This document shows, piece by piece, positions 20,201 to 33,674 of a stretch of 43,584 bases of DNA; within the stretch, counting starts at the first letter, position 1, and each line of letters opens with the position of its first letter. A program made the position numbers and the translations under genes. A model generated the notes under the pieces. It made no database searches. It saw nothing but the letters and a program-made list of their open reading frames with translations, and was not told the origin of the DNA. The stretch comes from Skeletonema tropicum (taxonomy: Eukaryota > Bacillariophyta > Thalassiosirophyceae > Thalassiosirales > Thalassiosiraceae): contig JAWZXG010000065.1 in the NCBI GenBank assembly GCA_037178625.1, positions 1 to 43,584 on the forward strand, in the 5' to 3' direction.

Positions 20201-22458
20201 CAACTGTCAACTGTCAACTGTCAACTGTCAACTGTCTGGACAAGGCTGACTAAAGTGGTCGCTTTTTTGCGAGGGCTTTGCCCGAGCTATGTTTAGATTA
20301 TTCAGTTGGCTGAATGATAGTACTAATCGAAAGAGATTGAAAAGAGCTTTCGATTGGTTGTCATATCGTCAAATTCGGGCTGTGGCTGTGGAGCCGGATT
20401 GAGAGCCACTGGTGACTTTCTAGACCTGTTTTTGAACGGATTGATTGAATGAAAGTCCTCCAATCAGGATAATTACAGGCCTAATCGATAGAGCGCAATG
20501 AGAGCTTTCCAAAACGCCACTTATCGCCTTCATTGGCCGCGTAGGAGACAAGATATCAGCCATTGTCAATTTTTGATCTGCGTGTGTTGTGCTTTGATAC
20601 GGCTGAGAAGGTGGTACCGCTTCAAAAATCAAGATGGCCGTCTCAAATTACATACCGCCATCAACAGAGCAATGCAATGATAAAGCTACATTCTACTGTG
20701 CCATGCCATCACCGTCCTCCTCTTCTATTCACTGCTTTAATATTACTGTAAGCACCATGGAAGATCATCAGACATCATCAAGTTGCGATGTCAATCTCCT
20801 GATATTGGACCGGACCATCATGAGACTATTACATTAACATTATACAAGTACCTCGAACAGGCACTTCGGGCACAGAAGAGGCTTGACGAGGCGGATGAAG
20901 TTGCTGCAAAGATAGAAGAGAATAAGAAGCTCAAGTCGAATGAGAAGGTTGAGGCAGACAAGTCAGTTTGGGATGAGTGGATTACGGAACCCTTCGAGAG
21001 CATCGTAGACCCGAATAAGAAGGAACCGTGAGGAAGAGGAACGTATCAAGAAGGAAGTACGAGCTAGCAAGAAGGCTTGGAGGAGGATTCGTGAGGAGAA
21101 GGTTTAAATTTTTGGACGCAAACTAACGTAGAGGGGAGAGAGAAATGAATATCAAGAAGTTTTATGTTACTGTTAGGTGTTCGGGCAACAATGTTTGTTG
21201 ATTAATTGTGCCCTCGACTCTAGATGAAAAATAATGATTAAATAGTAAATGAGTATGATTGAAGATGTTCATGTGGCTGGAAAGCTTACGGTGCACCCTT
21301 GAAGTCATTCAGCGTCACTCCTTGTCACTTGTCCAACCTAAACTCCCACGCACTCTACCCATCCAAACATCCATACCTCTCCTTCTATTGGTCGTATGAA
21401 TGAGATGAGTAGTGATTTTGAATCCTCTCGTCGAGTTCTATCAATTGGTACTATTCAAGGCCAAATATCGATTCTTTGCCAATCAACTCAACTAAATTGA
21501 CCGTACCCCAGAAAGTCATCCCCAGCGCCGAAGAAGACACTCCAAAATTTCGAAATTTCAACAAAATGAACAGAATTACCTCCACCACCGTCAATTCTTC
21601 CATCGTCCATATAATATTTTCAATATCATCATTATCAATAATACCATAGCAATACCAAAATCAAAAATCAACAGCTCCCTCGCCTGGCGGCTCACTCGCT
21701 CCTTCACTATTTCCACCACCGTACCGTTGACAGTATTTGCATTACTTCCATCTCCCTCGCCTCCGGCTCACTCGACTTTCGACTTGTCGCATCATCTCTT
21801 CCACTGTCTCGCTTCGCTCGACCTTCAATCCATTCATCAACATCGGCGGTGGTGTAATAATTCATCATCGGCGGTGGAATTACTTATTCAATATCATTAC
21901 GCTACATTCGGCTCACTCACTCCACTCGCATTCTCCACACGCCGCCGATGATGATGATGATTAATCCCAACCACACCTCCGATGATCATTCCAAACTACT
22001 AGTTCGCGTTAACTAACTGTTGATCATCATCATCGGCGACGGTGAGGAGGAGGAATAGTCAATCCAACATCCTCCTCCTCCTCGGATGTTGTTGGGATCA
22101 TACTTAGATTGATAATGAATATATTAAATGAATACATTAAATTGTTGGGTAGTAAGTCTGGAGCGAAGCGGAGGATGTCGAGCACAGTCGAGGCAAGTTG
22201 ATGTTGCACAATGGATTATTATCATGGACGGTACTGAGTTGATCTAACTATCATTGGACGGTACATGTAACTTAGTTCACTGATGAGCAATTGCTGATCT
22301 ATGCTCAGTGTATTGTGCGAGGGCTTTGCCCGAGCAGTGAGTAGTTGGATCTTACTGAATTAAGTGATCGTTCTTCAGCGAAGCGTTTGATGCTTCCGTG
22401 CCAACTGTCATGATGTGAGGCTGATTGAACTGGTCGCTCTTTGGGATTTTCGACCAAT
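20201..22458 (+). repeat. Array unit 10 (longest unit)
   Basis: 2,258 bp, 5 heptamers (20201-20235). Private insertions total 15 bp: +1 near 20750, +1 near 21026 and +1 near 21100 (the last two break the TPR exon), a 3-bp duplication near 21531, +1 near 21797 and an 8-bp compound insertion at 21911-21931. Confidence 0.97.
20753..21126 (+). pseudogene. TPR exon, unit 10, frameshifted in the tail
   Basis: The TPR motif and WDEW segment are intact. One extra C near 21026 shifts the frame to a TGA at 21029-21031, and another extra A follows near 21100. The product would lose the charged tail. Unit 10 is otherwise indel-rich. Confidence 0.6.
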
Positions 22459-24709
22459 CCAATGTCAACTGTCAACTGTCAACTGTCAACTGTCTGGACA
22501 AGGCTGACTAAAGTGGTCGCTTTTTTGCGAGGGGCTTTGCCCGAGCTATGTTTAGATTATTCAGTTGGCTGAATGATAGTACTAATCGAAAGAGATTGAA
22601 AAGAGCTTTCGATTGGTTGTCATATCGTCAAATTCGGGCTGTGGCTGTGGAGCCGGATTGAGAGCCACTGGTGACTTTCTAGACCTGTTTTTTGAACGGA
22701 TTGATTGAATGAAAGTCCTCCAATCAGGATAATTACAGGCCTAATCGATAGAGCGCAATGAGAGCTTTCCAAAACGCCACTTATCGCCTTCATTGGCCGC
22801 GTAGGAGACAAGATATCAGCCATTGTCAATTTTTGATCTGCGTGTGTTGTGCTTTGATACGGCTGAGAAGGTGGTACCGCTTCAAAAATCAAGATAAGAT
22901 GGCCGTCTCAAATTACATACCGCCATCAACAGAGCAATGCAATGATAAAGCTACATTCTACTGTGCCATGCCATCACCGTCCTCCTCTTCTATTCACTGC
23001 TTTAATATTACTGTAGCACCATGGAAGATCATCAGACATCATCAAGTTGCGATGTCAATCTCCTGATATTGGACCGGACCATCATGAGACTATTACATTA
23101 ACATTATACAAGTACCTCGAACAGGCACTTCGGCACAGAAGAGGCTTGACGAGGCGGATGAAGTTGCTGCAAAGATAGAAGAGAATAAGAAGCTCAAGTC
23201 GAATGAGAAGGTTGAGGCAGACAAGTCAGTTTGGGATGAGTGGATTACGGAACCCTTCGAGAGCATCGTAGACCCGAATAAGAAGGAACGTGAGGAAGAG
23301 GAACGTATCAAGAAGGAAGTACGAGCTAGCAAGAAGGCTTGGAGGAGGATTCGTGAGGAGAGGTTTAAATTTTTGGACGCAAACTAACGTAGAGGGGAGA
23401 GAGAAATGAATATCAAGAAGTTTTATGTTACTGTTAGGTGTTCGGGCAACAATGTTTGTTGATTAATTGTGCCCTCGACTCTAGATGAAAAATAATGATT
23501 AAATAGTAAATGAGTATGATTGAAGATGTTCATGTGGCTGGAAAGCTTACGGTGCACCCTTGAAGTCATTCAGCGTCACTCCTTGTCACTTGTCCAACCT
23601 AAACTCCCACGCACTCTACCCATCCAAACATCCATACCTCTCCTTCTATTGGTCGTATGAATGAGATGAGTAGTGATTTTGAATCCTCTCGTCGAGTTCT
23701 ATCAATTGGTACTATTCAAGGCCAAATATCGATTCTTTGCCAATCAACTCAACTAAATTGACCGTACCCCAGAAAGTCATCCCCAGCGCCGAAGACACTC
23801 CAAAATTTCGAAATTTCAACAAAATGAACAGAATTACCTCCACCACCGTCAATTCTTCCATCGTCCATATAATATTTTCAATATCATCATTATCAATAAT
23901 ACCATAGCAATACCAAAATCAAAAATCAACAGCTCCCTCGCCTGGCGGCTCACTCGCTCCTTCACTATTTCCACCACCGTACCGTTGACAGTATTTGCAT
24001 TACTTCCATCTCCCTCGCCTCCGGCTCACTCGACTTTTCGACTTGTCGCATCATTCTTCCACTGTCTCGCTTCGCTCGACCTTCAATCCATTCATCAACA
24101 TCGGCGGTGGTGTAATAATTCATCATCGGCGGTGGAATTACTTATTCAATATCATTACGCTACATTCGGCTCACTCGCCATTCTCCACACGCCGCCGATG
24201 ATGATGATGATTAATCCCAACCACACCTCCGATGATCATTCCAAACTACTAGTTCGCGTTAACTAACTGTTGATCATCATCATCGGCGACGGTGAGGAGG
24301 AGGAATAGTCAATCCAACATCCTCCTCCTCCTCGGATGTTGTTGGGATCATACTTAGATTGATAATGAATATATTAAATGAATACATTAAATTGTTGGGT
24401 AGTAAGTCTGGAGCGAAGCGGAGGATGTCGAGCACAGTCGAGGCAAGTTGATGTTGCACAATGGATTATTATCATGGACGGTACTGAGTTGGATCTAACT
24501 ATCATTGGACGGTACATGTAACTTAGTTCACTGATGAGCAATTGCTGATCTATGCTCAGTGTATTGTGCGAGGGCTTTGCCCGAGCAGTGAGTAGTTGGA
24601 TCTTACTGAATTAAGTGATCGTTCTTCAGCGAAGCGTTTGATGCTTCCGTGCCAACTGTCATGATGTGAGGCTGATTGAACTGGTCGCTCTTTGGGATTT
24701 TCGACCAAT
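22459..24709 (+). repeat. Array unit 11
   Basis: 2,251 bp. The first heptamer is degenerate (CCAATGT, 22459-22465) and four perfect ones follow (22466-22493). Other changes: +1 near 22531, +1 near 22687, a 5-bp duplication (AAGAT) at 22891-22900, -1 G near 23131 inside the TPR exon, +1 near 24036 and +1 near 24490. Confidence 0.97.
23017..23387 (+). pseudogene. TPR exon, unit 11, frameshifted
   Basis: One G is lost from a GGG near 23131 (the ALRAQ segment), shifting the frame inside the TPR. The remainder of the exon is as in the consensus. Confidence 0.6.
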
Positions 24710-26948
24710 CAACTGTCAACTGTCAACTGTCAACTGTCTGGACAAGGCTGACTAAAGTGGTCGCTTTTTTGCGAGGGCTTTGCCCGAGCTATGTTTAGAT
24801 TATTCAGTTGGCTGAATGATAGTACTAATCGAAAGAGATTGAAAAGAGCTTTCGATTGGTTGTCATATCGTCAAATTCGGGCTGTGGCTGTGGAGCCGGA
24901 TTGAGAGCCACTGGTGACTTTCTAGACCTGTTTTTTGAACGGATTGATTGAATGAAAGTCCTCCAATCAGGATAATTACAGGCCTAATCGATAGAGCGCA
25001 ATGAGAGCTTTCCAAAACGCCACTTATCGCCTTCATTGGCCGCGTAGGAGACAAGATATCAGCCATTGTCAATTTTTGATCTGCGTGTGTTGTGCTTTGA
25101 TACGGCTGAGAAGGTGGTACCGCTTCAAAAATCAAGATGGCCGTCTCAAATTACATACCGCCATCAACAGAGCAATGCAATGATAAAGCTACATTCTACT
25201 GTGCCATGCCATCACCGTCCTCCTCTTCTATTCACTGCTTTAATATTACTGTAGCACCATGGAAGATCATCAGACATCATCAAGTTGCGATGTCAATCTC
25301 CTGATATTGGACCGGACCATCATGAGACTATTACATTAACATTATACAAGTACCTCGAACAGGCACTTCGGGCACAGAAGAGGCTTGACGAGGCGGATGA
25401 AGTTGCTGCAAAGATAGAAGAGAATAAGAAGCTCAAGTCGAATGAGAAGGTTGAGGCAGACAAGTCAGTTTGGGATGAGTGGATTACGGAACCCTTCGAG
25501 AGCATCGTAGACCCGAATAAGAAGGAACGTGAGGAAGAGGAACGTATCAAGAAGGAAGTACGAGCTAGCAAGAAGGCTTGGAGGAGGATTCGTGAGGAGA
25601 GGTTTAAATTTTTGGACGCAAACTAACGTAGAGGGGAGAGAGAAATGAATATCAAGAAGTTTTATGTTACTGTTAGGTGTTCGGGCAACAATGTTTGTTG
25701 ATTAATTGTGCCCTCGACTCTAGATGAAAAATAATGATTAAATAGTAAATGAGTATGATTGAAGATGTTCATGTGGCTGGAAAGCTTACGGTGCACCCTT
25801 GAAGTCATTCAGCGTCACTCCTTGTCACTTGTCCAACCTAAACTCCCACGCACTCTACCCATCCAAACATCCATACCTCTCCTTCTATTGGTCGTATGAA
25901 TGAGATGAGTAGTGATTTTGAATCCTCTCGTCGAGTTCTATCAATTGGTACTATTCAAGGCCAAATATCGATTCTTTGCCAATCAACTCAACTAAATTGA
26001 CCGTACCCCAGAAAGTCATCCCAGCAGCGCCGAAGACACTCCAAAATTTCGAAATTTCAACAAAATGAACAGAATTACCTCCACCACCGTCAATTCTTCC
26101 ATCGTCCATATAATATTTTCAATATCATCATTATCAATAATACCATAGCAATACCAAAATCAAAAATCAACAGCTCCCTCGCCTGGCGGCTCACTCGCTC
26201 CTTCACTATTTCCACCACCGTACCGTTGACAGTATTTGCATTACTTCCATCTCCCTCGCCTCCGGCTCACTCGACTTTCGACTTGTCGCATCATTCTTCC
26301 ACTGTCTCGCTTCGCTCGACCTTCAATCCATTCATCAACATCGGCGGTGGTGTAATAATTCATCATCGGCGGTGGAATTACTTATTCAATATCATTACGC
26401 TACATTCGGCTCACTCGCCATTCTCCACACGCCGCCGATGATGATGATGATTAATCCCAACCACACCTCCGATGATCATTCCAAACTACTAGTTCGCGTT
26501 AACTAACTGTTGATCATCATCATCGGCGACGGTGAGGAGGAGGAATAGTCAATCCAACATCCTCCTCCTCCTCGGATGTTGTTGGGATCATACTTAGATT
26601 GATAATGAATATATTAAATGAATACATTAAATTGTTGGGTAGTAAGTCTGGAGCGAAGCGGAGGATGTCGAGCACAGTCGAGGCAAGTTGATGTTGCACA
26701 ATGGATTATTATCATGGACGGTACTGAGTTGATCTAACTATCATTGGACGGTACATGTAACTTAGTTCACTGATGAGCAATTGCTGATCTATGCTCAGTG
26801 TATTGTGCGAGGGCTTTGCCCGAGCAGTGAGTAGTTGGATCTTACTGAATTAAGTGATCGTTCTTCAGCGAAGCGTTTGATGCTTCCGTGCCAACTGTCA
26901 TGATGTGAGGCTGATTGAACTGGTCGCTCTTTGGGATTTTCGACCAAT
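24710..26948 (+). repeat. Array unit 12
   Basis: 2,239 bp, 4 heptamers (24710-24737). Private changes are +1 T near 24930 and a 2-bp net change near 26019-26028 where CAG is repeated. Confidence 0.97.
25255..25626 (+). CDS. TPR exon, unit 12, intact
   Basis: Full 123-codon frame, no private change inside the exon. Confidence 0.6.
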   Translation, partial: HHGRSSDIIKLRCQSPDIGPDHHETITLTLYKYLEQALRAQKRLDEADEVAAKIEENKKLKSNEKVEADKSVWDEWITEPFESIVDPNKKEREEEERIKKEVRASKKAWRRIREERFKFLDAN

Positions 26949-29192
26949 CAACTGTCAACTGTCAACTGTCAACTGTCAACTGTCTGGACAAGGCTGACTA
27001 AAGTGGTCGCTTTTTTTGCGAGGGCTTTGCCCGAGCTATGTTTAGATTATTCAGTTGGCTGAATGATAGTACTAATCGAAAGAGATTGAAAAGAGCTTTC
27101 GATTGGTTGTCATATCGTCAAATTCGGGCTGTGGCTGTGGAGCCGGATTGAGAGCCACTGGTGACTTTCTAGACCTGTTTTTGAACGGATTGATTGAATG
27201 AAAGTCCTCCAATCAGGATAATTACAGGCCTAATCGATAGAGCGCAATGAGAGCTTTCCAAAACGCCACTTATCGCCTTCATTGGCCGCGTAGGAGACAA
27301 GATATCAGCCATTGTCAATTTTTGATCTGCGTGTGTTGTGCTTTGATACGGCTGAGAAGGTGGTACCGCTTCAAAAATCAAGATGGCCGTCTCAAATTAC
27401 ATACCGCCATCAACAGAGCAATGCAATGATAAAGCTACATTCTACTGTGCCATGCCATCACCGTCCTCCTCTTCTATTCACTGCTTTAATATTACTGTAG
27501 CACCATGGAAGATCATCAGACATCATCAAGTTGCGATGTCAATCTCCTGATATTGGACCGGACCATCATGAGACTATTACATTAACATTATACAAGTACC
27601 TCGAACAGGCACTTCGGGCACAGAAGAGGCTTGACGAGGCGGATGAAGTTGCTGCAAAGATAGAAGAGAATAAGAAGCTCAAGTCGAATGAGAAGGTTGA
27701 GGCAGACAAGTCAGTTTGGGATGAGTGGATTACGGAACCCTTCGAGAGCATCGTAGACCCGAATAAGAAGGAACGTGAGGAAGAGGAACGTATCAAGAAG
27801 GAAGTACGAGCTAGCAAGAAGGCTTGGAGGAGGATTCGTGAGGAGAGGTTTAAATTTTTGGACGCAAACTAACGTAGAGGGGAGAGAGAAATGAATATCA
27901 AGAAGTTTTATGTTACTGTTAGGTGTTCGGGCAACAATGTTTGTTGATTAATTGTGCCCTCGACTCTAGATGAAAAATAATGATTAAATAGTAAATGAGT
28001 ATGATTGAAGATGTTCATGTGGCTGGAAAGCTTACGGTGCACCCTTGAAGTCATTCAGCGTCACTCCTTGTCACTTGTCCAACCTAAACTCCCACGCACT
28101 CTACCCATCCAAACATCCATACCTCTCCTTCTATTGGTCGTATGAATGAGATGAGTAGTGATTTTGAATCCTCTCGTCGAGTTCTATCAATTGGTACTAT
28201 TCAAGGCCAAATATCGATTCTTTGCCAATCAACTCAACTAAATTGACCGTACCCCAGAAAGTCATCCCCAGCGCCGAAGACACTCCAAAATTTCGAAATT
28301 TCAACAAAATGAACAGAATTACCTCCACCACCGTCAATTCTTCCATCGTCCATATAATATTTTCAATATCATCATTATCAATAATACCATAGCAATACCA
28401 AAATCAAAAATCAACAGCTCCCTCGCCTGGCGGCTCACTCGCTCCTTCACTATTTCCACCACCGTACCGTTGACAGTATTTGCATTACTTCCATCTCCCT
28501 CGCCTCCGGCTCACTCGACTTTCGACTTGTCGCATCATTCTTCCACTGTCTCGCTTCGCTCGACCTTCAATCCATTCATCAACATCGGCGGTGGTGTAAT
28601 AATTCATCATCGGCGGTGGAATTACTTATTCAATATCATTACGCTACATTCGGCTCACTCGCCATTCTCCACACGCCGCCGATGATGATGATGATTAATC
28701 CCAACCACACCTCCGATGATCATTCCAAACTACTAGTTCGCGTTAACTAACTGTTGATCATCATCATCGGCGACGGTGAGGAGGAGGAATAGTCAATCCA
28801 ACATCCTCCTCCTCCTCGGATGTTGTTGGGATCATACTTAGATTGATAATGAATATATTAAATGAATACATTAAATTGTTGGGTAGTAAGTCTGGAGCGA
28901 AGCGGAGGATGTCGAGCACAGTCGAGGCAAGTTGATGTTGCACAATGGATTATTATCATGGACGGTACTGAGTTGATCTAACTATCATTGGACGGTACAT
29001 GTAACTTAGTTCACTGATGAGCAATTGCTGATCTATGCTCAGTGTATTGTGCGAGGGCTTTGCCCGAGCAGTGAGTAGTTGGATCTTACTGAATTAAGTG
29101 ATCGTTCTTCAGCGAAGCGTTTGATGCTTCCGTGCCAACTGTCATGATGTGAGGCTGATTGAACTGGTCGCTCTTTGGGATTTTCGACCAAT
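26949..29192 (+). repeat. Array unit 13
   Basis: 2,244 bp, 5 heptamers (26949-26983). The only private change is one extra T in the T-run at 27011-27017. Confidence 0.98.
27501..27872 (+). CDS. TPR exon, unit 13, intact
   Basis: Full 123-codon frame, no private change inside the exon. Confidence 0.6.
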   Translation, partial: HHGRSSDIIKLRCQSPDIGPDHHETITLTLYKYLEQALRAQKRLDEADEVAAKIEENKKLKSNEKVEADKSVWDEWITEPFESIVDPNKKEREEEERIKKEVRASKKAWRRIREERFKFLDAN

Positions 29193-31440
29193 CAACTGTC
29201 AACTGTCAACTGTCAACTGTCAACTGTCTGGACAAGGCTGACTAAAGTGGTCGCTTTTTTGCGAGGGCTTTGCCCGAGCTATGTTTAGATTATTCAGTTG
29301 GCTGAATGATAGTACTAATCGAAAGAGATTGAAAAGAGCTTTCGATTGGTTGTCATATCGTCAAATTCGGGCTGTGGCTGTGGAGCCGGATTGAGAGCCA
29401 CTGGTGACTTTCTAGACCTGTTTTTGAACGGATTGATTGAATGAAAGTCCTCCAATCAGGATAATTACAGGCCTAATCGATAGAGCGCAATGAGAGCTTT
29501 CCAAAACGCCACTTATCGCCTTCATTGGCCGCGTAGGAGACAAGATATCAGCCATTGTCAATTTTTGATCTGCGTGTGTTGTGCTTTGATACGGCTGAGA
29601 AGGTGGTACCGCTTCAAAAATCAAGATGGCCGTCTCAAATTACATACCGCCATCAACAGAGCAATGCAATGATAAAGCTACATTCTACTGTGCCATGCCA
29701 TCACCGTCCTCCTCTTCTATTCACTGCTTTAATATTACTGTAGCACCATGGAAGATCATCAGACATCATCAAGTTGCGATGTCAATCTCCTGATATTGGA
29801 CCGGACCATCATGAGACTATTACATTAACATTATACAAGTACCTCGAACAGGCACTTCGGGCACAGAAGAGGCTTGACGAGGCGGATGAAGTTGCTGCAA
29901 AGATAGAAGAGAATAAGAAGCTCAAGTCGAATGAGAAGGTTGAGGCAGACAAGTCAGTTTGGGATGAGTGGATTACGGAACCCTTCGAGAGCATCGTAGA
30001 CCCGAATAAGAAGGAACGTGAGGAAGAGGAACGTATCAAGAAGGAAGTACGAGCTAGCAAGAAGGCTTGGAGGAGGATTCGTGAGGAGAGGTTTAAATTT
30101 TTGGACGCAAACTAACGTAGAGGGGAGAGAGAAATGAATATCAAGAAGTTTTATGTTACTGTTAGGTGTTCGGGCAACAATGTTTGTTGATTAATTGTGC
30201 CCTCGACTCTAGATGAAAAATAATGATTAAATAGTAAATGAGTATGATTGAAGATGTTCATGTGGCTGGAAAGCTTACGGTGCACCCTTGAAGTCATTCA
30301 GCGTCACTCCTTGTCACTTGTCCAACCTAAACTCCCACGCACTCTACCCATCCAAACATCCATACCTCTCCTTCTATTGGTCGTATGAATGAGATGAGTA
30401 GTGATTTTGAATCCTCTCGTCGAGTTCTATCAATTGGTACTATTCAAGGCCAAATATCGATTCTTTGCCAATCAACTCAACTAAATTGACCGTACCCCAG
30501 AAAGTCATCCCCAGCGCCGAAGACACTCCAAAATTTCGAAATTTCAACAAAATGAACAGAATTACCTCCACCACCGTCAATTCTTCCATCGTCCATATAA
30601 TATTTTCAATATCATCATTATCAATAATACCATAGCAATACCAAAATCAAAAATCAACAGCTCCCTCGCCTGGCGGCTCACTCGCTCCTTCACTATTTCC
30701 ACCACCGTACCGTTGACAGTATTTGCATTACTTCCATCTCCCTCGCCTCCGGCTCACTCGACTTTCGACTTGTCGCATCATTCTTCCACTGTCTCGCTTC
30801 GCTCGACCTTCAATCCATTCATCAACATCGGCGGTGGTGTAATAATTCATCATCGGCGGTGGAATTACTTATTCAATATCATTACGCTACATTCGGCTCA
30901 CTCGCCATTCTCCACACGCCGCCGATGATGATGATGATTAATCCCAACCACACCTCCGATGATCATTCCAAACTACTAGTTCGCGTTAACTAACTGTTGA
31001 TCATCATCATCGGCGACGGTGAGGAGGAGGAATAGTCAATCCAACATCCTCCTCCTCCTCGGATGTTGTTGGGATCATACTTAGATTGATAATGAATATA
31101 TTAAATGAATACATTAAATTGTTGGGTAGTAAGTCTGGAGCGAAGCGGAGGATGTCGAGCACAGTCGAGGCAAGTTGATGTTGCACAATGGATTATTATC
31201 ATGGACGGTACTGAGTTGATCTAACTATCATTGGACGGTACATGTAACTTAGTTCACTGATGAGCAATTGCTGATCTATGCTCAGTGTATTGTGCGAGGG
31301 CTTTGCCCGAGCAGTGAGTAGTTGGATCTTACTGAATTAAGTGATCGTTCTTCAGCGAAGCGTTTGATGCTTCCGTGCCAACTGTCATGATGTGAGGCTG
31401 ATTGAACTGGTCGCTCTTTGGGATTTTCGACCAATCCAAT
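29193..31440 (+). repeat. Array unit 14
   Basis: 2,248 bp, 5 heptamers (29193-29227). The only private change is a 5-bp tandem duplication of CCAAT at its end (31431-31440), directly before the next heptamer tract. Confidence 0.98.
29744..30115 (+). CDS. TPR exon, unit 14, intact
   Basis: Full 123-codon frame, no private change inside the exon. Confidence 0.6.
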   Translation, partial: HHGRSSDIIKLRCQSPDIGPDHHETITLTLYKYLEQALRAQKRLDEADEVAAKIEENKKLKSNEKVEADKSVWDEWITEPFESIVDPNKKEREEEERIKKEVRASKKAWRRIREERFKFLDAN

Positions 31441-33674
31441 CAACTGTCAACTGTCAACTGTCAACTGTCTGGACAAGGCTGACTAAAGTGGTCGCTTTTT
31501 TGCGAGGGCTTTGCCCGAGCTATGTTTAGATTATTCAGTTGGCTGAATGATAGTACTAATCGAAAGAGATTGAAAAGAGCTTTCGATTGGTTGTCATATC
31601 GTCAAATTCGGGCTGTGGCTGTGGAGCCGGATTGAGAGCCACTGGTGACTTTCTAGACCTGTTTTTGAACGGATTGATTGAATGAAAGTCCTCCAATCAG
31701 GATAATTACAGGCCTAATCGATAGAGCGCAATGAGAGCTTTCCAAAACGCCACTTATCGCCTTCATTGGCCGCGTAGGAGACAAGATATCAGCCATTGTC
31801 AATTTTTGATCTGCGTGTGTTGTGCTTTGATACGGCTGAGAAGGTGGTACCGCTTCAAAAATCAAGATGGCCGTCTCAAATTACATACCGCCATCAACAG
31901 AGCAATGCAATGATAAAGCTACATTCTACTGTGCCATGCCATCACCGTCCTCCTCTTCTATTCACTGCTTTAATATTACTGTAGCACCATGGAAGATCAT
32001 CAGACATCATCAAGTTGCGATGTCAATCTCCTGATATTGGACCGGACCATCATGAGACTATTACATTAACATTATACAAGTACCTCGAACAGGCACTTCG
32101 GGCACAGAAGAGGCTTGACGAGGCGGATGAAGTTGCTGCAAAGATAGAAGAGAATAAGAAGCTCAAGTCGAATGAGAAGGTTGAGGCAGACAAGTCAGTT
32201 TGGGATGAGTGGATTACGGAACCCTTCGAGAGCATCGTAGACCCGAATAAGAAGGAACGTGAGGAAGAGGAACGTATCAAGAAGGAAGTACGAGCTAGCA
32301 AGAAGGCTTGGAGGAGGATTCGTGAGGAGAGGTTTAAATTTTGGACGCAAACTAACGTAGAGGGGAGAGAGAAATGAATATCAAGAAGTTTTATGTTACT
32401 GTTAGGTGTTCGGGCAACAATGTTTGTTGATTAATTGTGCCCTCGACTCTAGATGAAAAATAATGATTAAATAGTAAATGAGTATGATTGAAGATGTTCA
32501 TGTGGCTGGAAAGCTTACGGTGCACCCTTGAAGTCATTCAGCGTCACTCCTTGTCACTTGTCCAACCTAAACTCCCACGCACTCTACCCATCCAAACATC
32601 CATACCTCTCCTTCTATTGGTCGTATGAATGAGATGAGTAGTGATTTTGAATCCTCTCGTCGAGTTCTATCAATTGGTACTATTCAAGGCCAAATATCGA
32701 TTCTTTGCCAATCAACTCAACTAAATTGACCGTACCCCAGAAGTCATCCCCAGCGCCGAAGACACTCCAAAATTTCGAAATTTCAACAAAATGAACAGAA
32801 TTACCTCCACCACCGTCAATTCTTCCATCGTCCATATAATATTTTCAATATCATCATTATCAATAATACCATAGCAATACCAAAATCAAAAATCAACAGC
32901 TCCCTCGCCTGGCGGCTCACTCGCTCCTTCACTATTTCCACCACCGTACCGTTGACAGTATTTGCATTACTTCCATCTCCCTCGCCTCCGGCTCACTCGA
33001 CTTTCGACTTGTCGCATCATTCTTCCACTGTCTCGCTTCGCTCGACCTTCAATCCATTCATCAACATCGGCGGTGGTGTAATAATTCATCATCGGCGGTG
33101 GAATTACTTATTCAATATCATTACGCTACATTCGGCTCACTCGCCATTCTCCACACGCCGCCGATGATGATGATGATTAATCCCAACCACACCTCCGATG
33201 ATCATTCCAAACTACTAGTTCGCGTTAACTAACTGTTGATCATCATCATCGGCGACGGTGAGGAGGAGGAATAGTCAATCCAACATCCTCCTCCTCCTCG
33301 GATGTTGTTGGGATCATACTTAGATTGATAATGAATATATTAAATGAATACATTAAATTGTTGGGTAGTAAGTCTGGAGCGAAGCGGAGGATGTCGAGCA
33401 CAGTCGAGGCAAGTTGATGTTGCACAATGGATTATTATCATGGACGGTACTGAGTTGATCTAACTATCATTGGACGGTACATGTAACTTAGTTCACTGAT
33501 GAGCAATTGCTGATCTATGCTCAGTGTATTGTGCGAGGGCTTTGCCCGAGCAGTGAGTAGTTGGATCTTACTGAATTAAGTGATCGTTCTTCAGCGAAGC
33601 GTTTGATGCTTCCGTGCCAACTGTCATGATGTGAGGCTGATTGAACTGGTCGCTCTTTGGGATTTTCGACCAAT
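31441..33674 (+). repeat. Array unit 15 (shortest complete unit)
   Basis: 2,234 bp, 4 heptamers (31441-31468). Two single-base losses: one T near 32341 close to the end of the TPR exon and one A near 32742. Confidence 0.98.
31985..32377 (+). CDS. TPR exon, unit 15, altered C-terminus
   Basis: One T is lost from the T-run near 32341, so the last residues (FLDAN in other copies) are replaced by FWTQTNVEGREK and the frame stops at 32377, past the usual TAA. The TPR and charged tail are intact. A homopolymer loss this close to the stop is a likely sequence error. Confidence 0.55.
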   Translation, partial: HHGRSSDIIKLRCQSPDIGPDHHETITLTLYKYLEQALRAQKRLDEADEVAAKIEENKKLKSNEKVEADKSVWDEWITEPFESIVDPNKKEREEEERIKKEVRASKKAWRRIREERFKFWTQTNVEGREK

